Positions 1 through 9,679 of a DNA stretch of 64,000 bases are shown one piece after another. The stretch comes from Symsagittifera roscoffensis (lineage: Eukaryota; Xenacoelomorpha; Acoela; Convolutidae): contig NC_087068.1 of NCBI RefSeq assembly GCF_963678635.1, positions 17,549,872 to 17,613,871 of the forward strand, given 5' to 3'. The position numbers were made by a program, and so were the translations under genes. The notes beneath the pieces are model-generated. The model was not told the DNA's origin. It saw nothing but the letters and a program-made list of their open reading frames with translations, and did not search any database. Numbering within the stretch: position 1 is the first letter of the stretch; each line of letters starts with the position of its first letter.

Positions 1-914
1 GCCCTCAATTTCTTAACCCAAACTTTTCTGTGGGTTCCCTGGGTCAAGACAAGTCCAACCATATATCATTTTTTGATTTTGGACGATTGGTTGAATTTTT
101 AGGGTAAAAAAACCAAAATAGGTCTTAACCCCAATTTTTTCCAAAAACGCACTTGTCCTAAAATCTCATTCAATTGTCTTTAGAGAGAAAATAAATACAC
201 TACAGTGTAGGGTTTTTCAAGAGAAAGACGAATATATTGCTTTTAAGTTGGTTAGAAGACTTTTTACATTTTTTTTTTTTGACAAAAGAAAAGTCGGGAC
301 TTTTTGGATTTTTTCGGTTAAAAAAACCAAAAAATTGCATTTTTTAATACTTTTTCTGTTTCAAAAACAAAAAAAAACAGTTTAGCACAACCTATTGACC
401 CAAACGACACTCGACAATCATGTATAGAACATACTCACTTTGTTATGAAAAATTGGGCTTAACCCCAAAAATGACCAAAAACGCACCCATTTTCGAGTAA
501 GTTTTTTTTTGCCTTAAATTGATAAAAATAGGCCCCAATTGACATTTTTGGAAACTAGAGACCATATACTAGCTGTCCCGATCTCTTAATTGATGAAAAA
601 AAAAATTTTTTCTATGCGAACTCGGCTAAACCCAACTTTCATTTTTCTTAATTTCAACCAAAAATGACCCTAATATTTTTTTAATCAAAAGCCGCAAAAG
701 GATAAAAAAGCATAGGGATTGGTGTAAATGCTCTCGAGAGTCCATATATGACCTCTATTTATCCTAATTCGCAATAGTTTTTGATTTTCTCAGGTAGGGT
801 ATTTTTGAGGGTCAGTTACAAAAAGCCACCGGTACTAGGCTTAGGGTTACGCTTTGTGAGCACAATAAATTCCATGTTTCTGATTCAATATGAAATCGAA
901 ACAGTTTTTTTTTT
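1..914. other. AT-rich intergenic DNA
   Basis: No coding region is supported. The stretch is AT-rich with many homopolymer A and T runs and short recurring phrases such as aaccccaa and aaaaacgcac, which hint at old, degraded repeats, but I could not define a unit. Confidence 0.6.
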
Positions 915-1175
915 TCGTTCGGTCGAAAAGTAGCCGGTTTTTGTCTAATCTACGCTTGGGTCGAACGCATTTTTTCTTAGCGTAGTCGGATGAAACATCT
1001 CAGTCGAATAATTTCGGAAGCCAGTTTCAGTTGAATAGATCGAAAAATAGCACGCTTGAGTCGAACATATTTTTCCTTCAGTCGAGTGTGTCGAAACATA
1101 GCCGTTTTTGGTCGACTCCATCGAAAAATAGCTATTTTTGGCCGAGTCGTTCGAAATTAACTCGAACATTTCAAC
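915..1175. repeat. Degenerate tandem repeat, about 30-bp units
   Basis: A phrase resembling tcgaaaaatagccgtttttg recurs at irregular spacing of about 25-35 bp, with variants near 925, 1035, 1090 and 1120, each linked to a nearby tcga or gtcga. A short minus-strand open frame here (Ser/Thr-rich) is a by-product of the repeat and is not called as a gene. Confidence 0.5.
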
Positions 1176-1913
1176 CCGGGATGTTTTGTGTTATTATTGT
1201 GTTAAATTAAGCAGTGGTTTATTTTGCCCAAAATCTTTTTGTACGCACATGCAGCAATTGTATCCCGTGAATTAAATTAATTTGAGGTAAATAATTCGGG
1301 CGTTGAACAAGAAATGAGAACGCACTTCCTGTACAACTGATTGTTCTCATGGCGAAATTCATCTCAAGTGTTTGTTTTAAGAATATCATTGATTCTGCTG
1401 AAAATGGTGCTTGTTTGTTCTTTTCTGTAAAATTTTCTTTGTTTTGCCCGTGCTCGTTTCACCTGTCATAAAACACAAATTACAAATTATTTAAATTAAA
1501 ATAAATATTTGGCGGCTCATTCTTTGAAATATAAATATCGCAATTAATTAACTTTCTCTTGCCTGAAATTTTTCGATATGAATGTCAGTAATTAGAAGTT
1601 CGAAAGCTTGTACATAGATAATACTGAAAGCTCTGGGTGCTTGTTTCCTTTATTATATCGGGGCAAGTCAACCTGGTTTGTATTAGTTGAGCTAAATAAT
1701 TGTTCTGACTTTTGAAAGAGCGGAATAACAGTGTAGTGGGTGTTTTTTTTTCACTCAGAATCAGATACCACAAATAAGGATCAGTAGTCAACGAAAACAA
1801 TAATTAGAGTTCTAGGAAAGTTTGAGTTTATCTGCTCTCATCACCTATGAAAAAGCAAAAATAATAATTGCAAAATAATTGCAAATAATTGTGTGAAATA
1901 ATAATTGTGGTTT
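1176..1913. other. Intergenic, nothing recognised
   Basis: AT-rich sequence with no convincing gene. A stretch around 1700-1790 resembles a decayed reverse copy of the interspersed repeat described at 1914-2215, too diverged to define. Confidence 0.5.
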
Positions 1914-2215
1914 GAACTTTCTGTGCTATTTGCCCAACAACGGATTATTGTTCCGGTCATTGAAATTGGGAGGAACTTTGTATTCGGGTGTGTTTTAGTT
2001 TTTTTTTCCACGCAAAGTCAGGTACGACACATTATTATTGTAATGAGTCGAGTGATCAATCATATTAAAGCCCTTTTAGTCATGATTCGAACGACTCTTT
2101 TCAAAAACTATCGCAGTTTCGAGAAAAACCGGTTTGAAATTTTTATTTGACCTAATTTTGAGCGAGTAAAGCGATCGAGCGAAGAACGATCGTTAGGCAA
2201 AATTGTCATCTAGAC
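1914..2215 (+). repeat. Interspersed repeat family R1, copy 1
   Basis: This is the first of at least seven related copies. Shared blocks in order are a tctgtgctattTgc module, ttgttccggtcattgaaa, ggaactttgtattcgggtg, a T-run followed by cacgcaaa, gagtgatcaatcatattaaa, gtcatgattcgaac, cgagaaaaaccggtt and a terminal gagcgagtaaagc. The open frame inside it translates similarly to a frame in the 13.8-kb copy. I attribute that to shared repeat ancestry, not selection. No transposase or clear terminal inverted repeat was found. Confidence 0.65.
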
Positions 2216-3149
2216 TAAAAAACCTTGATTTAACTAAACAAACTAATCGTGGAAGCTTTGGCAATAATTATTTTCTTAAAAAAATGAAAAAATTTTATGC
2301 TTTTTTTAAATTTTTTGTTCGTTACTTTTAGAAGACAACTGTTGTCGGTGATGTCTAATCGACTAACTTATAACGCATTCGTATAGTTTTTAAGTTCTTT
2401 CATCACACCACGCACAAGAAATGACACCATTTCAAAGACATAAAAAAACTTAAATTTTAGTTGAATGTGGTCTGAATGTTCTGTGCTACTTGCTCAGCAA
2501 CCGGATTTTCTTCTTTTACAGCTCAACAAAAAATGACCAAAAATTTTGATTTAGATTTAAGCACCACCTCCTAACATTTCGAAATTTCGATCAAGACCTC
2601 CTTTTTTCTTTATCGTAATGCAACAACTCACAAGAAATAGCTCACAACAAAACATGGCTAAAAGCGACTGTTGGAAAAAAGTCAATGAACGCAAGGAAAC
2701 ATAAATTATAATATTTACTAAGATTTTGAACAAACTTCAACTTTCTGATTTCAAACAAATTACAGCTCCTCGAATTTCAAGAGCCTTTTTGTGATTGACA
2801 CATTTTTGGATAAAATTAGCCAATATGAGAAAAATGGATCAATCAATACAATTTTAATTCCGCTGAGAAAACTTTAAATTGAAATCCACTCATGAAGTAT
2901 GAAGTCGATCACTTTTTTAAAGACCTTCAAGCATCTGCCGTTCGATAGTAGAGTTTGCTTTCTTTAACAAATGAAATGAAAAACAAATCAAAAGTCAAAT
3001 CGTGGAAAATCAAAATTCAAGGTGAATAAGTTTTCAGACTTTTCCTGAAATAAAAGCAGAAATTTTATTGCCAAAGAAGTGATGAATGGAACTCACATAC
3101 CAGTTTTTATTTCAATAAAACCAATTTTTTTGAACTGTTATCATATAAC
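2216..3149. other. Intergenic with repeat fragments
   Basis: Contains another tctgtgctacttgctcagca module near 2480 and an acgcattcgtatagtt phrase near 2380 that matches, in reverse, the cgaacgcg phrases near 13.5-13.6 kb. No coding region is supported. Confidence 0.5.
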
Positions 3150-3425
3150 CAACACTACTCGATCGCTCCACTGGCTTGAAATTTGACTAAATTTCAGAAA
3201 TTTTGTACCGGTTTTTTCTCGACACGGACAATTTTTTGAGAATTTTTTCTACTGTCCTCCAAATCACTTCTAAAAGTGCATTAAACTGATATATCCCTCG
3301 ACACATTCCAATCAGTATTTGTGGGGCCTGATTTTGCGTGGAGAACAAAAAGAAAAATCTAAAACACTCACGAATACAAATTTTTCTCCCATTTCAATAG
3401 TGGGAACAAAGAATTCCAGACAAAG
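3150..3425 (-). repeat. Interspersed repeat family R1, inverted copy
   Basis: Reverse-orientation copy: ctactcgatcgctccact, taccggttttttctcgacac, tgatatatccctcgacacat, ctgattttgcgtgga and acgaatacaaatttttctcc occur in the reverse order and complement of the copy at 1914-2215. Confidence 0.6.
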
Positions 3426-4255
3426 AATGAAGTGAAGATACTGAAGATCTTGCTTAAAGAAAAGTATTAAAAACTTTTCACGCCGTAGTTTGCAGAGGTT
3501 GGCTTCTGATTAAGAGTAATGAACGTAGTGAAGACTCTTGTATAGGTCTTGCTGATTTTTTTTTCAGTAAAAAGTTTTAAAATATTGATTGACTTAGGTA
3601 TAATGAACTTTTTGAGTTCAATTGAAATCCATCTGCTGAAAGTGTTGTAAATAGCACTCTCCAAATGCGAACGTGGAAATGGCGCGAAAAAACTGAACGA
3701 TTTCTTGTTTCGAAAGTGGTTTTTAATTTTTAGATTTCCAGCAGAATTAAAACTTTACCTATTGATCCAGTTTTCTCTAGTTGGGTTCGTCTGATCAGAT
3801 TTCCAGCGGAATGAAAGCTTCACCTTTTGATCCAGTTTTCTCTAGTTGGGTTCATGTTATCAAAAAAGCGCCGCTCATAAATTGTTCTAGAAGTTCGAAG
3901 AGCTTAAAGGGCATCTATTTTTTTTCTTTGAAATTCGAAAGTTGAGATTTTTTCAACAAATTCAGTGTTTTTTTTATATTTACTTGCGTTCATTACTCCT
4001 TTCCAATCTTCGATTGGCTATTTTTAATTTCATATTCACTTGCTATTCAAAAGTTTCTGGTAAACGATCATAACGAAACTGATTTATCTGTTGGAAATGT
4101 TTCCATCACAACTCGAATCTTAATGAAAATGTTTTAATTAGGTGTGCCTTTCTACCAATTACATGTTTTTAATGTTATCTGGCTTATGTGGAAAGAACGG
4201 CAAAAGCCAACCCGTGTTTTTATAATTTTAACCTATCATTAATTGATGTTGCTCT
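3426..4255. other. Intergenic, includes a short tandem duplication
   Basis: The only defined structure is an imperfect duplication at about 3735-3860: two units of about 64 bp, each carrying gatttccagc and ttctctagttgggttc. A related phrase appears next to the R1 copy at 14.1 kb, so the unit may be R1 flanking sequence. No gene seen. Confidence 0.5.
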
Positions 4256-4414
4256 AGAAAATTGCTCTGCCCGTAGTTAGATCAATATTATGGCAACTGA
4301 TAAAAGCAATAGGAAACGCTATAAAAGACAACTCCTACAAACTAACTACGAGCAGAGCAATTTTCTTTTATAGCGTTTCCTATTGCTTTTATCAGTTGCC
4401 ATAATATTGATCTA
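4256..4414. repeat. Compound inverted repeat (A-B-A'-B')
   Basis: Segment A (4256-4280) is the reverse complement of A' (4342-4366) with one mismatch. Segment B (4278-4328, 51 bp) is a perfect reverse complement of B' (4364-4414). The two pairs interleave, so they cannot both form as nested stems; an RNA would be pseudoknot-like or choose between two hairpins. It ends about 215 bp upstream of the ALG12-like start codon. A small foldback element, or a rearranged pair of them, is the likeliest origin. Confidence 0.85.
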
Positions 4415-4629
4415 AATAATCAGTAGGTTAAGAATAAATTTTTTTAGCTTACTGGACGGAGCATTTGATTTGTTCTTTTCTTCAGTTTGCTTAATTTGAT
4501 AATAACCTCACTGCACGCTCTGTCTATCTGTAGGCAGATAAATGCTGCCTCAATCAAGTAACTAAATGTTTCATAGATAGCATAGGTAGCTGAATTGAAG
4601 CGTAGATTGTTTGCCATTTTCAGAGGTAC

Positions 4630-6111
4630 ATGAAAACAATGTGGTACTTCGTGCCAATTCCTCTGTTAGTCCTGATTCAAATCTATCTGGCGCCTTACAC
4701 AAAAGTAGAAGAAAGCTTCAACATTCAAGCTATTCACGACATTCTTCAATTCCGATTGAATATTTCTTCCTACGATCACAACGAGTTTCCTGGAGTGGTT
4801 CCGCGGACCTTCATCGGACCTCTAGTTGTCGCGATTCTTTCCGCTCCTGTTCATTTTTTCATGCGACGATGCGACCAGCCTTTAATTTATTCTCTTTATT
4901 TAGTTCGAGGTGTTTTATCTGCTGTAAACATAGCTGCGCTGTATCTATACATAAAACAAGTTAAAACTAATTTCGGACCTCAAGTTGCGAAAGCTACATG
5001 TTTCATTACTGTGTGTCAATTCCATTTTTTGTATTACATATCAAGACCGCTGCCTAATACGTTTGCAATGGGACCCGTTTTAATGGCATTATATTTTCTT
5101 ATGCGAAACGAAATTAGTCGGTTTATATGGACTTCTGCCTTTGCGATACTTATCTTTAGATCAGAACTGGCTGTATTTTTGGGTCTCTTCCTCTTAGCCG
5201 AAATTTTTGAGGGGTCAAAACCAATAGCAAAAGTATTTATACAGGGTTTTTTGGCGCTTATTACCTGGATATCGTTAAGCACAGGTATTGATTCTTTTTT
5301 TTGGCAAGAAACAATTTGGCCCGAAGGAATGGTGTTTTATTTCAACGTGGTTCTAAACAAGAGCTCTGCTTGGGGCGTTTCGCCTTTTCATTACTACTTT
5401 ACAAAACTCTTGCCAAAAGCCTTAGGCCCGCTAGTCCCAATTTTGATGCTGTTAGCGCTCAAAATTGATACCAGGTTTCGAAAACTGGCCTTACCTTGTG
5501 TCGGATTTGTTTTCTTGTACTCATTTTTACCTCATAAAGAGCTGAGGTTTGTGATTTATACAGTACCAGTGTTTAACGTTATCGCTGCGAGAGGCTGGGC
5601 GTTTTTCTCGATCAATGCCAGCAAAAGATTCACATTCAGATTTGTACATTTTATCAATGGATGTATTCTTATCGCGTGTTTTGCGGCGTCGACTGTTATG
5701 TTTATGTGCTCTATGGAAAATTATCCAGGAGGCGTGGCCTTAGATAAATTCCACAAATACGTTTCACCGAGCTCAGAGATCAATCTTCATATGGATAACC
5801 TTGCATGTCAAACAGGAGCAATTAGATTCGGCCAACTGAACCCAAATTGGGTTTATAACAAGACGGAGAAGTTGAAACCAGGGTGGCAAGACACTCTTAG
5901 TTTTTCACACCTGCTGGTTGACATGTCCACTGATTACCAGGTGTATAAAAGTACCCATACAGTTTTGTTCACGGTCAGAGGTTACTCCGGTTTGAATTTG
6001 GGTTTATCATGGCCTTTTGTGGAAGTGGTCACTTCTCCGAAGATAGTGGCCTTGCAACATAAGAGATATGAAGCGAGAAAAGGCAGGTTCAAATCAGTCG
6101 ACGAGGATTAA
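4630..6111 (+). CDS. ALG12: ALG12-like dolichyl-P-mannose alpha-1,6-mannosyltransferase
   Basis: The 493-residue product has the length and layout of ALG12, an ER-membrane mannosyltransferase (GT-C fold, glycosyltransferase family 22) that adds the eighth mannose to the dolichol-linked N-glycan precursor, with dolichyl-phosphate mannose as donor. Seen directly: an N-terminal hydrophobic segment followed by PYTKVEESFN (residues 22-31, the acidic pair expected of the first lumenal loop), FPGVVPRTF, many hydrophobic helices, WPEG, LNKSSAWG and the signature HKELRF at residues 302-307. The start at 4630 is the first ATG of the frame and gives the usual short N-terminus. A splice-acceptor-like ttttcag lies about 8 bp upstream, so a 5' untranslated intron or trans-splicing is possible. 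The coding region is uninterrupted by introns. Paralogues PIGB, PIGZ and ALG9 are less likely because of the close motif match. Confidence 0.93.
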   Translation: MKTMWYFVPIPLLVLIQIYLAPYTKVEESFNIQAIHDILQFRLNISSYDHNEFPGVVPRTFIGPLVVAILSAPVHFFMRRCDQPLIYSLYLVRGVLSAVNIAALYLYIKQVKTNFGPQVAKATCFITVCQFHFLYYISRPLPNTFAMGPVLMALYFLMRNEISRFIWTSAFAILIFRSELAVFLGLFLLAEIFEGSKPIAKVFIQGFLALITWISLSTGIDSFFWQETIWPEGMVFYFNVVLNKSSAWGVSPFHYYFTKLLPKALGPLVPILMLLALKIDTRFRKLALPCVGFVFLYSFLPHKELRFVIYTVPVFNVIAARGWAFFSINASKRFTFRFVHFINGCILIACFAASTVMFMCSMENYPGGVALDKFHKYVSPSSEINLHMDNLACQTGAIRFGQLNPNWVYNKTEKLKPGWQDTLSFSHLLVDMSTDYQVYKSTHTVLFTVRGYSGLNLGLSWPFVEVVTSPKIVALQHKRYEARKGRFKSVDED

Positions 6112-7194
6112 AGACGAAAGATGCGAACAGTTTTGGACGATTATTAATCTCATCGAAAGAGTTTGTAAATAGAGTCATATTTCCATGTGCAGAAGTTGTC
6201 TTACAGCCAAACACGCACGGTAGAAATAATGTTGCTCCAAATTTCGGATACCTAGGAAGAATGACCGCAGCTTCACCAGTAGATGAATCTCTTAATATTC
6301 ACATTTAATGAAAAGAAATCGGGAGTGAATCGCGAATTTATCATACTCAGCAGTAGAATGATTGCAAGGGATCTGTATTTATTTGAAGACAAACAAAAAT
6401 TATTTGCCAAGGATGGAAAGAGTGCAACAAGAAAAAAAGGCTGAAATTATGGTTTCTTTCTCGGAAGTGGAATAGCCATGAATAGAAAACTCGTTTCGAA
6501 GTAAAAATTCAATAGCAGATGACAAGAATTTCTGGTGATATATTACAATAGGTGGTAATTTAAAGTTAAATAGCTGGATCTCTTTTTAATATACTGCGCA
6601 CAGTATTTATAATTTATTTCAAAAGCCAAATTTTTTGGCAAAAGAAGTGCAAAATTTGATTTTTTGATACATGCACTATAATTAAAATTACCACTTATTG
6701 TAATACATCACCGAATTTCTACTTCTATCGTTGTTCATTTGCTTCTAATATGATAAATGACAAATGACGTCGGTGAACTTGTAAACTCATTTCCATTCGT
6801 CAATTCTGTATTTGTGTAGTGTATTGTTTACTTAGGAAGACAAAAATTGAAGTCAGTTTAACAGTCTTTTTTTCGGTTCTAGCGAGAAGGAATCTTAGCG
6901 AGAAACCGTATATTATTTGAAAAGTAAGTTTTTCGGCTTTCTTTTCAATTAAATTTTGTCTCTTCAGATAAATGGAACATAGATTTGATTTCTACTTGCT
7001 CATTTTTACACAAGGAAAGCTTGTATGATATTATGAACTCTTTTTTTTCAACCTGAGTCGAAAATATTGATGCGACAAAATGTGTTCATTTTGAAAGTGT
7101 TCATTTTGATCAATAACCAGCTATTAAGTACAGCCAATGCTAAGGATATTAACACAGACTATTATATTACAAATAGCACTTAAGCTTCAAGTTA
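6112..7194. other. Intergenic downstream of the ALG12-like gene
   Basis: AT-rich, no coding region supported. It should contain the 3' untranslated end of the preceding gene; no convincing AATAAA signal was located near the stop. Confidence 0.5.
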
Positions 7195-7275
7195 TCATGG
7201 TTCTGTAGCGTAGAGGTAGGGAAGGATACCTGCAACAAAATAAGAGGGTTCGAACCTGGGCAGGGTCGGATGTTT
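7195..7275 (+). repeat. tRNA-like relic or SINE head (Pol III boxes)
   Basis: The stretch holds an A-box-like tagcgtagaggtaggg and, about 35 bp on, a B-box ggttcgaacct, the layout of a tRNA-type internal RNA polymerase III promoter. The arms do not pair well enough for a functional tRNA, so a tRNA pseudogene or the head of a tRNA-derived SINE is more likely. No second copy was found in the window. Confidence 0.5.
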
Positions 7276-7602
7276 TAAATGTACTTTTTCGTGTACTAGT
7301 TTAAATGCGTCTGCTCTACAAATTGAGGCATGATAGTTGGTAAATTTCTTTTTTTTTCAAATTGACTGGTACTGCTAATGCGTCACCTAGCAATTATGTA
7401 GACTCATAATTGGCATGTGTCACTTGAGACATTTTGTAGACTCAAAGTTTTACTCAAACATCCTAGTAGCATTATCGGTCATATTTTTGCTTGTGTATGC
7501 GAACTGCAACTTCGCCTGTGTTGATATTGCTTTAAGAAAATTTATCTATCATGGTTAAGGCAAAATTTGAGTCAAATTGATCTTTAAATGAAGAGAATGG
7601 CC

Positions 7603-7672
7603 GTGCCCGAGTGAATAAGACGCGCTGACATAAACGCGATGGCCGTGGATTTGAGTAAGGGGCGGGGATCCA
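7603..7672 (+). promoter_or_regulatory. tRNA-Ser/Leu-like leader of the non-LTR element
   Basis: The leader begins with tgcccgagtgaataag, close to a serine/leucine-tRNA A box. It continues with a short CGCG...CGCG stem and then gtggatttgagtaagg, a weak B-box-like phrase at the longer spacing expected of a class II tRNA. This may be a Pol III-type internal promoter or a captured SINE-like head. Similarity is by eye only. Confidence 0.35.
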
Positions 7673-7706
7673 GACGACGCCGCCTTCCAGTGGTGGATCC
7701 GACATC

Positions 7707-8072
7707 TTGGGCCCCACCAAGATGCAAATGGCGTCAAGCCCCCCCTCCCATTGGGTCGGGAGAAGCTCAGAAGTCTCCGGGTTTTCGGTTACGGAGCGTC
7801 TGAAGCCGGCCAGGCTGCTCCGTCTGCTCATCCTTATACTACTACTCCGCTCCGGCATTAATCCAAAACCTGGTCCAGGGCCTTACTTTTGCTCCCCTTG
7901 CTCTTTCCGCATCAAACGCACCCAGCCCAGTGTCTGGTGCCACATCTGTGGTTACATTCACCTTAAATGTAGTGGTCTTACCCACCTTAACCAACACCAC
8001 CCTGACTACTATTGCCCTACCTGTACCTCTACCTACATTTTACCTCCCCAGGCACCAGGTCCTCTAACTTGA
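7707..8072 (+). pseudogene. Non-LTR ORF, N-terminal part: 2A-like peptide and PHD finger
   Basis: The first ATG of the frame is at 7722. Numbering residues from the frame opening at 7707, a leucine-rich stretch (37-47) runs into SGINPKPGP (49-57), which resembles the ribosome-skipping 2A peptides known from several animal non-LTR elements, with the usual acidic and asparagine positions altered. A zinc finger follows with the C4-H-C3 spacing of a PHD finger: C62, C65, C78, C81, H85, C88, C103, C106. The endonuclease frame overlaps the end of this frame and has no ATG of its own before the endonuclease domain. The two parts were therefore probably one protein, now separated by a one-base frame change between 8012 and 8072, unless a programmed shift is used. 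Confidence 0.7.
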
Positions 8073-9679
8073 CCACCCCCAACTCCCAAACTTGTTCAAC
8101 TTCCCTAACCGCCCCCCAACCCCACCTCCCTAACCCCCCTCCCCCTCCCACCCTTCCCACCTCCTCGAATAATAATTCCTCCTCCCAAAATCGCGCAAAT
8201 CGTAATCGTGTAAATAGTGTAAATAACTCAAGTTCAAACAACCATTTTAATCATACTGCTGTTAATAATGTAAATAGTTCACCACACCCCGCCAAAGGCC
8301 TTTTAAAAATCCTTCAATTTAATTGCAACGGTATCTCCGGAAAAGCACCCGAAATTGCTGCTTTCTTATCTCAAAATCAAATTCATATTGCTGTCTTCCA
8401 AGAAACTAAATTAAGAAAGAAATCTCGAAACCCCTCACTTGGCTCACACTACACTTTAATTAGAAAAGATCGAGAAAAAGAAGGGGGCGGTCTTCTCATA
8501 GCCATACATGAGTCGATACAATACGAAGAAATAAATATTAACAACGATGGAACACTAGAGGCTATGGGCATATCAGTGGTAGCCAGTTCATCCAAGCTTT
8601 GTATTTATAATTTCTACATCCCCCCTCGCTTGAGCTGTCCCCCTGGTTACTCTGCGTCCCTTGCCGAACTACTTGAACCTGGGGACGCCTTAGTACTCGG
8701 GGATGCCAACGCACATTCACAACTATGGAACTCCAACATCGAGGAAGATCAACGCGGCTCTGTACTTAGCAATGAAATAACCGAATCCACCTTTGCACCA
8801 TTAAATGATGACACACAAACCAGAGTCCCTTTTAACTCAGAAAACCAACTCTCGTCACCAGATATTTCCCTCGCATCCCAATCGCTCTTACTCTCCACAT
8901 CATGGACCCCAATTAAATCTCTAGGATCAGATCACCTACCCATTCTTCTAGAACTACCCTTGGATGATTTTATAAATTTTTCACCTAAAAGGACTTTTAT
9001 AAATTTTTTAAAAGCTGATTGGATCAAATTCACAGAGGAAATTGAGGAGGGTTTCTTTTCAGCGGTTCCACCTTCCGGAGTTGCCGCCGGAGAGAAATTC
9101 TTGAGGGACCTGGTGCTCAGGGCAGCACGCCACCACATCCCCGCTGGCCGTATTCGCCACTTCACTCCCTCTCTTTCCCCCGAGTCCACTGCCCTTGCCG
9201 CCGAAAGAGATTTAAGCCGACAACAAAATCTCCCCCCAGAAGTCATATCCCAACTGAACTGTAGACTCATGAAACAGACAGCAAAGGACAAAGAAAATAA
9301 ATGGCGAGAATTCCTCCGGACTTGCGACTACCGCACTGGTGCCAGAAAGTTCTGGAAAGTGGTACGCTCCTTAAATGGATCTAAGCCCGTGGCAGGAAGA
9401 CACCCCATTACTTTTGGTTCTAAACCCATACACTCACCTCGTGATATTACCAGCTCTTTTAACAAACAATTCACCAATGCCAGACCCCACGCCTCTGACA
9501 AACTCCTTCGTATAACGAGAAGAAAAATTGCCAAACTACCGCTGTCAGACAGCCCAATTTTTACCCCTGAAAATACTAAACAAGCCATTGCAGACAGCAA
9601 ACCATCGCGAGCGCTAGGTCCCGACGGCCTTTGTAATATACATCTTAAACATCTCGGCCCACTTCTACTCAATACTTAA
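8012..9679 (+). pseudogene. Non-LTR element endonuclease and start of RT
   Basis: The frame starts with a Pro/Ser/Asn-rich linker and then an endonuclease/exonuclease/phosphatase-fold domain with LQFNCNGISG, FQETKL, a GGGLLIAI strand, LGDANAHS and SDHLPI, the expected metal-binding and catalytic stations. This domain would nick target DNA for target-primed reverse transcription. After it comes the basic linker leading into the RT, including a SRALGPDG motif. The frame ends at 9679, but the RT continues in another frame from about 9673, so a one-base slip separates the halves. Without an ATG upstream of the endonuclease, translation would need the PHD frame at 7722. Confidence 0.8.
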
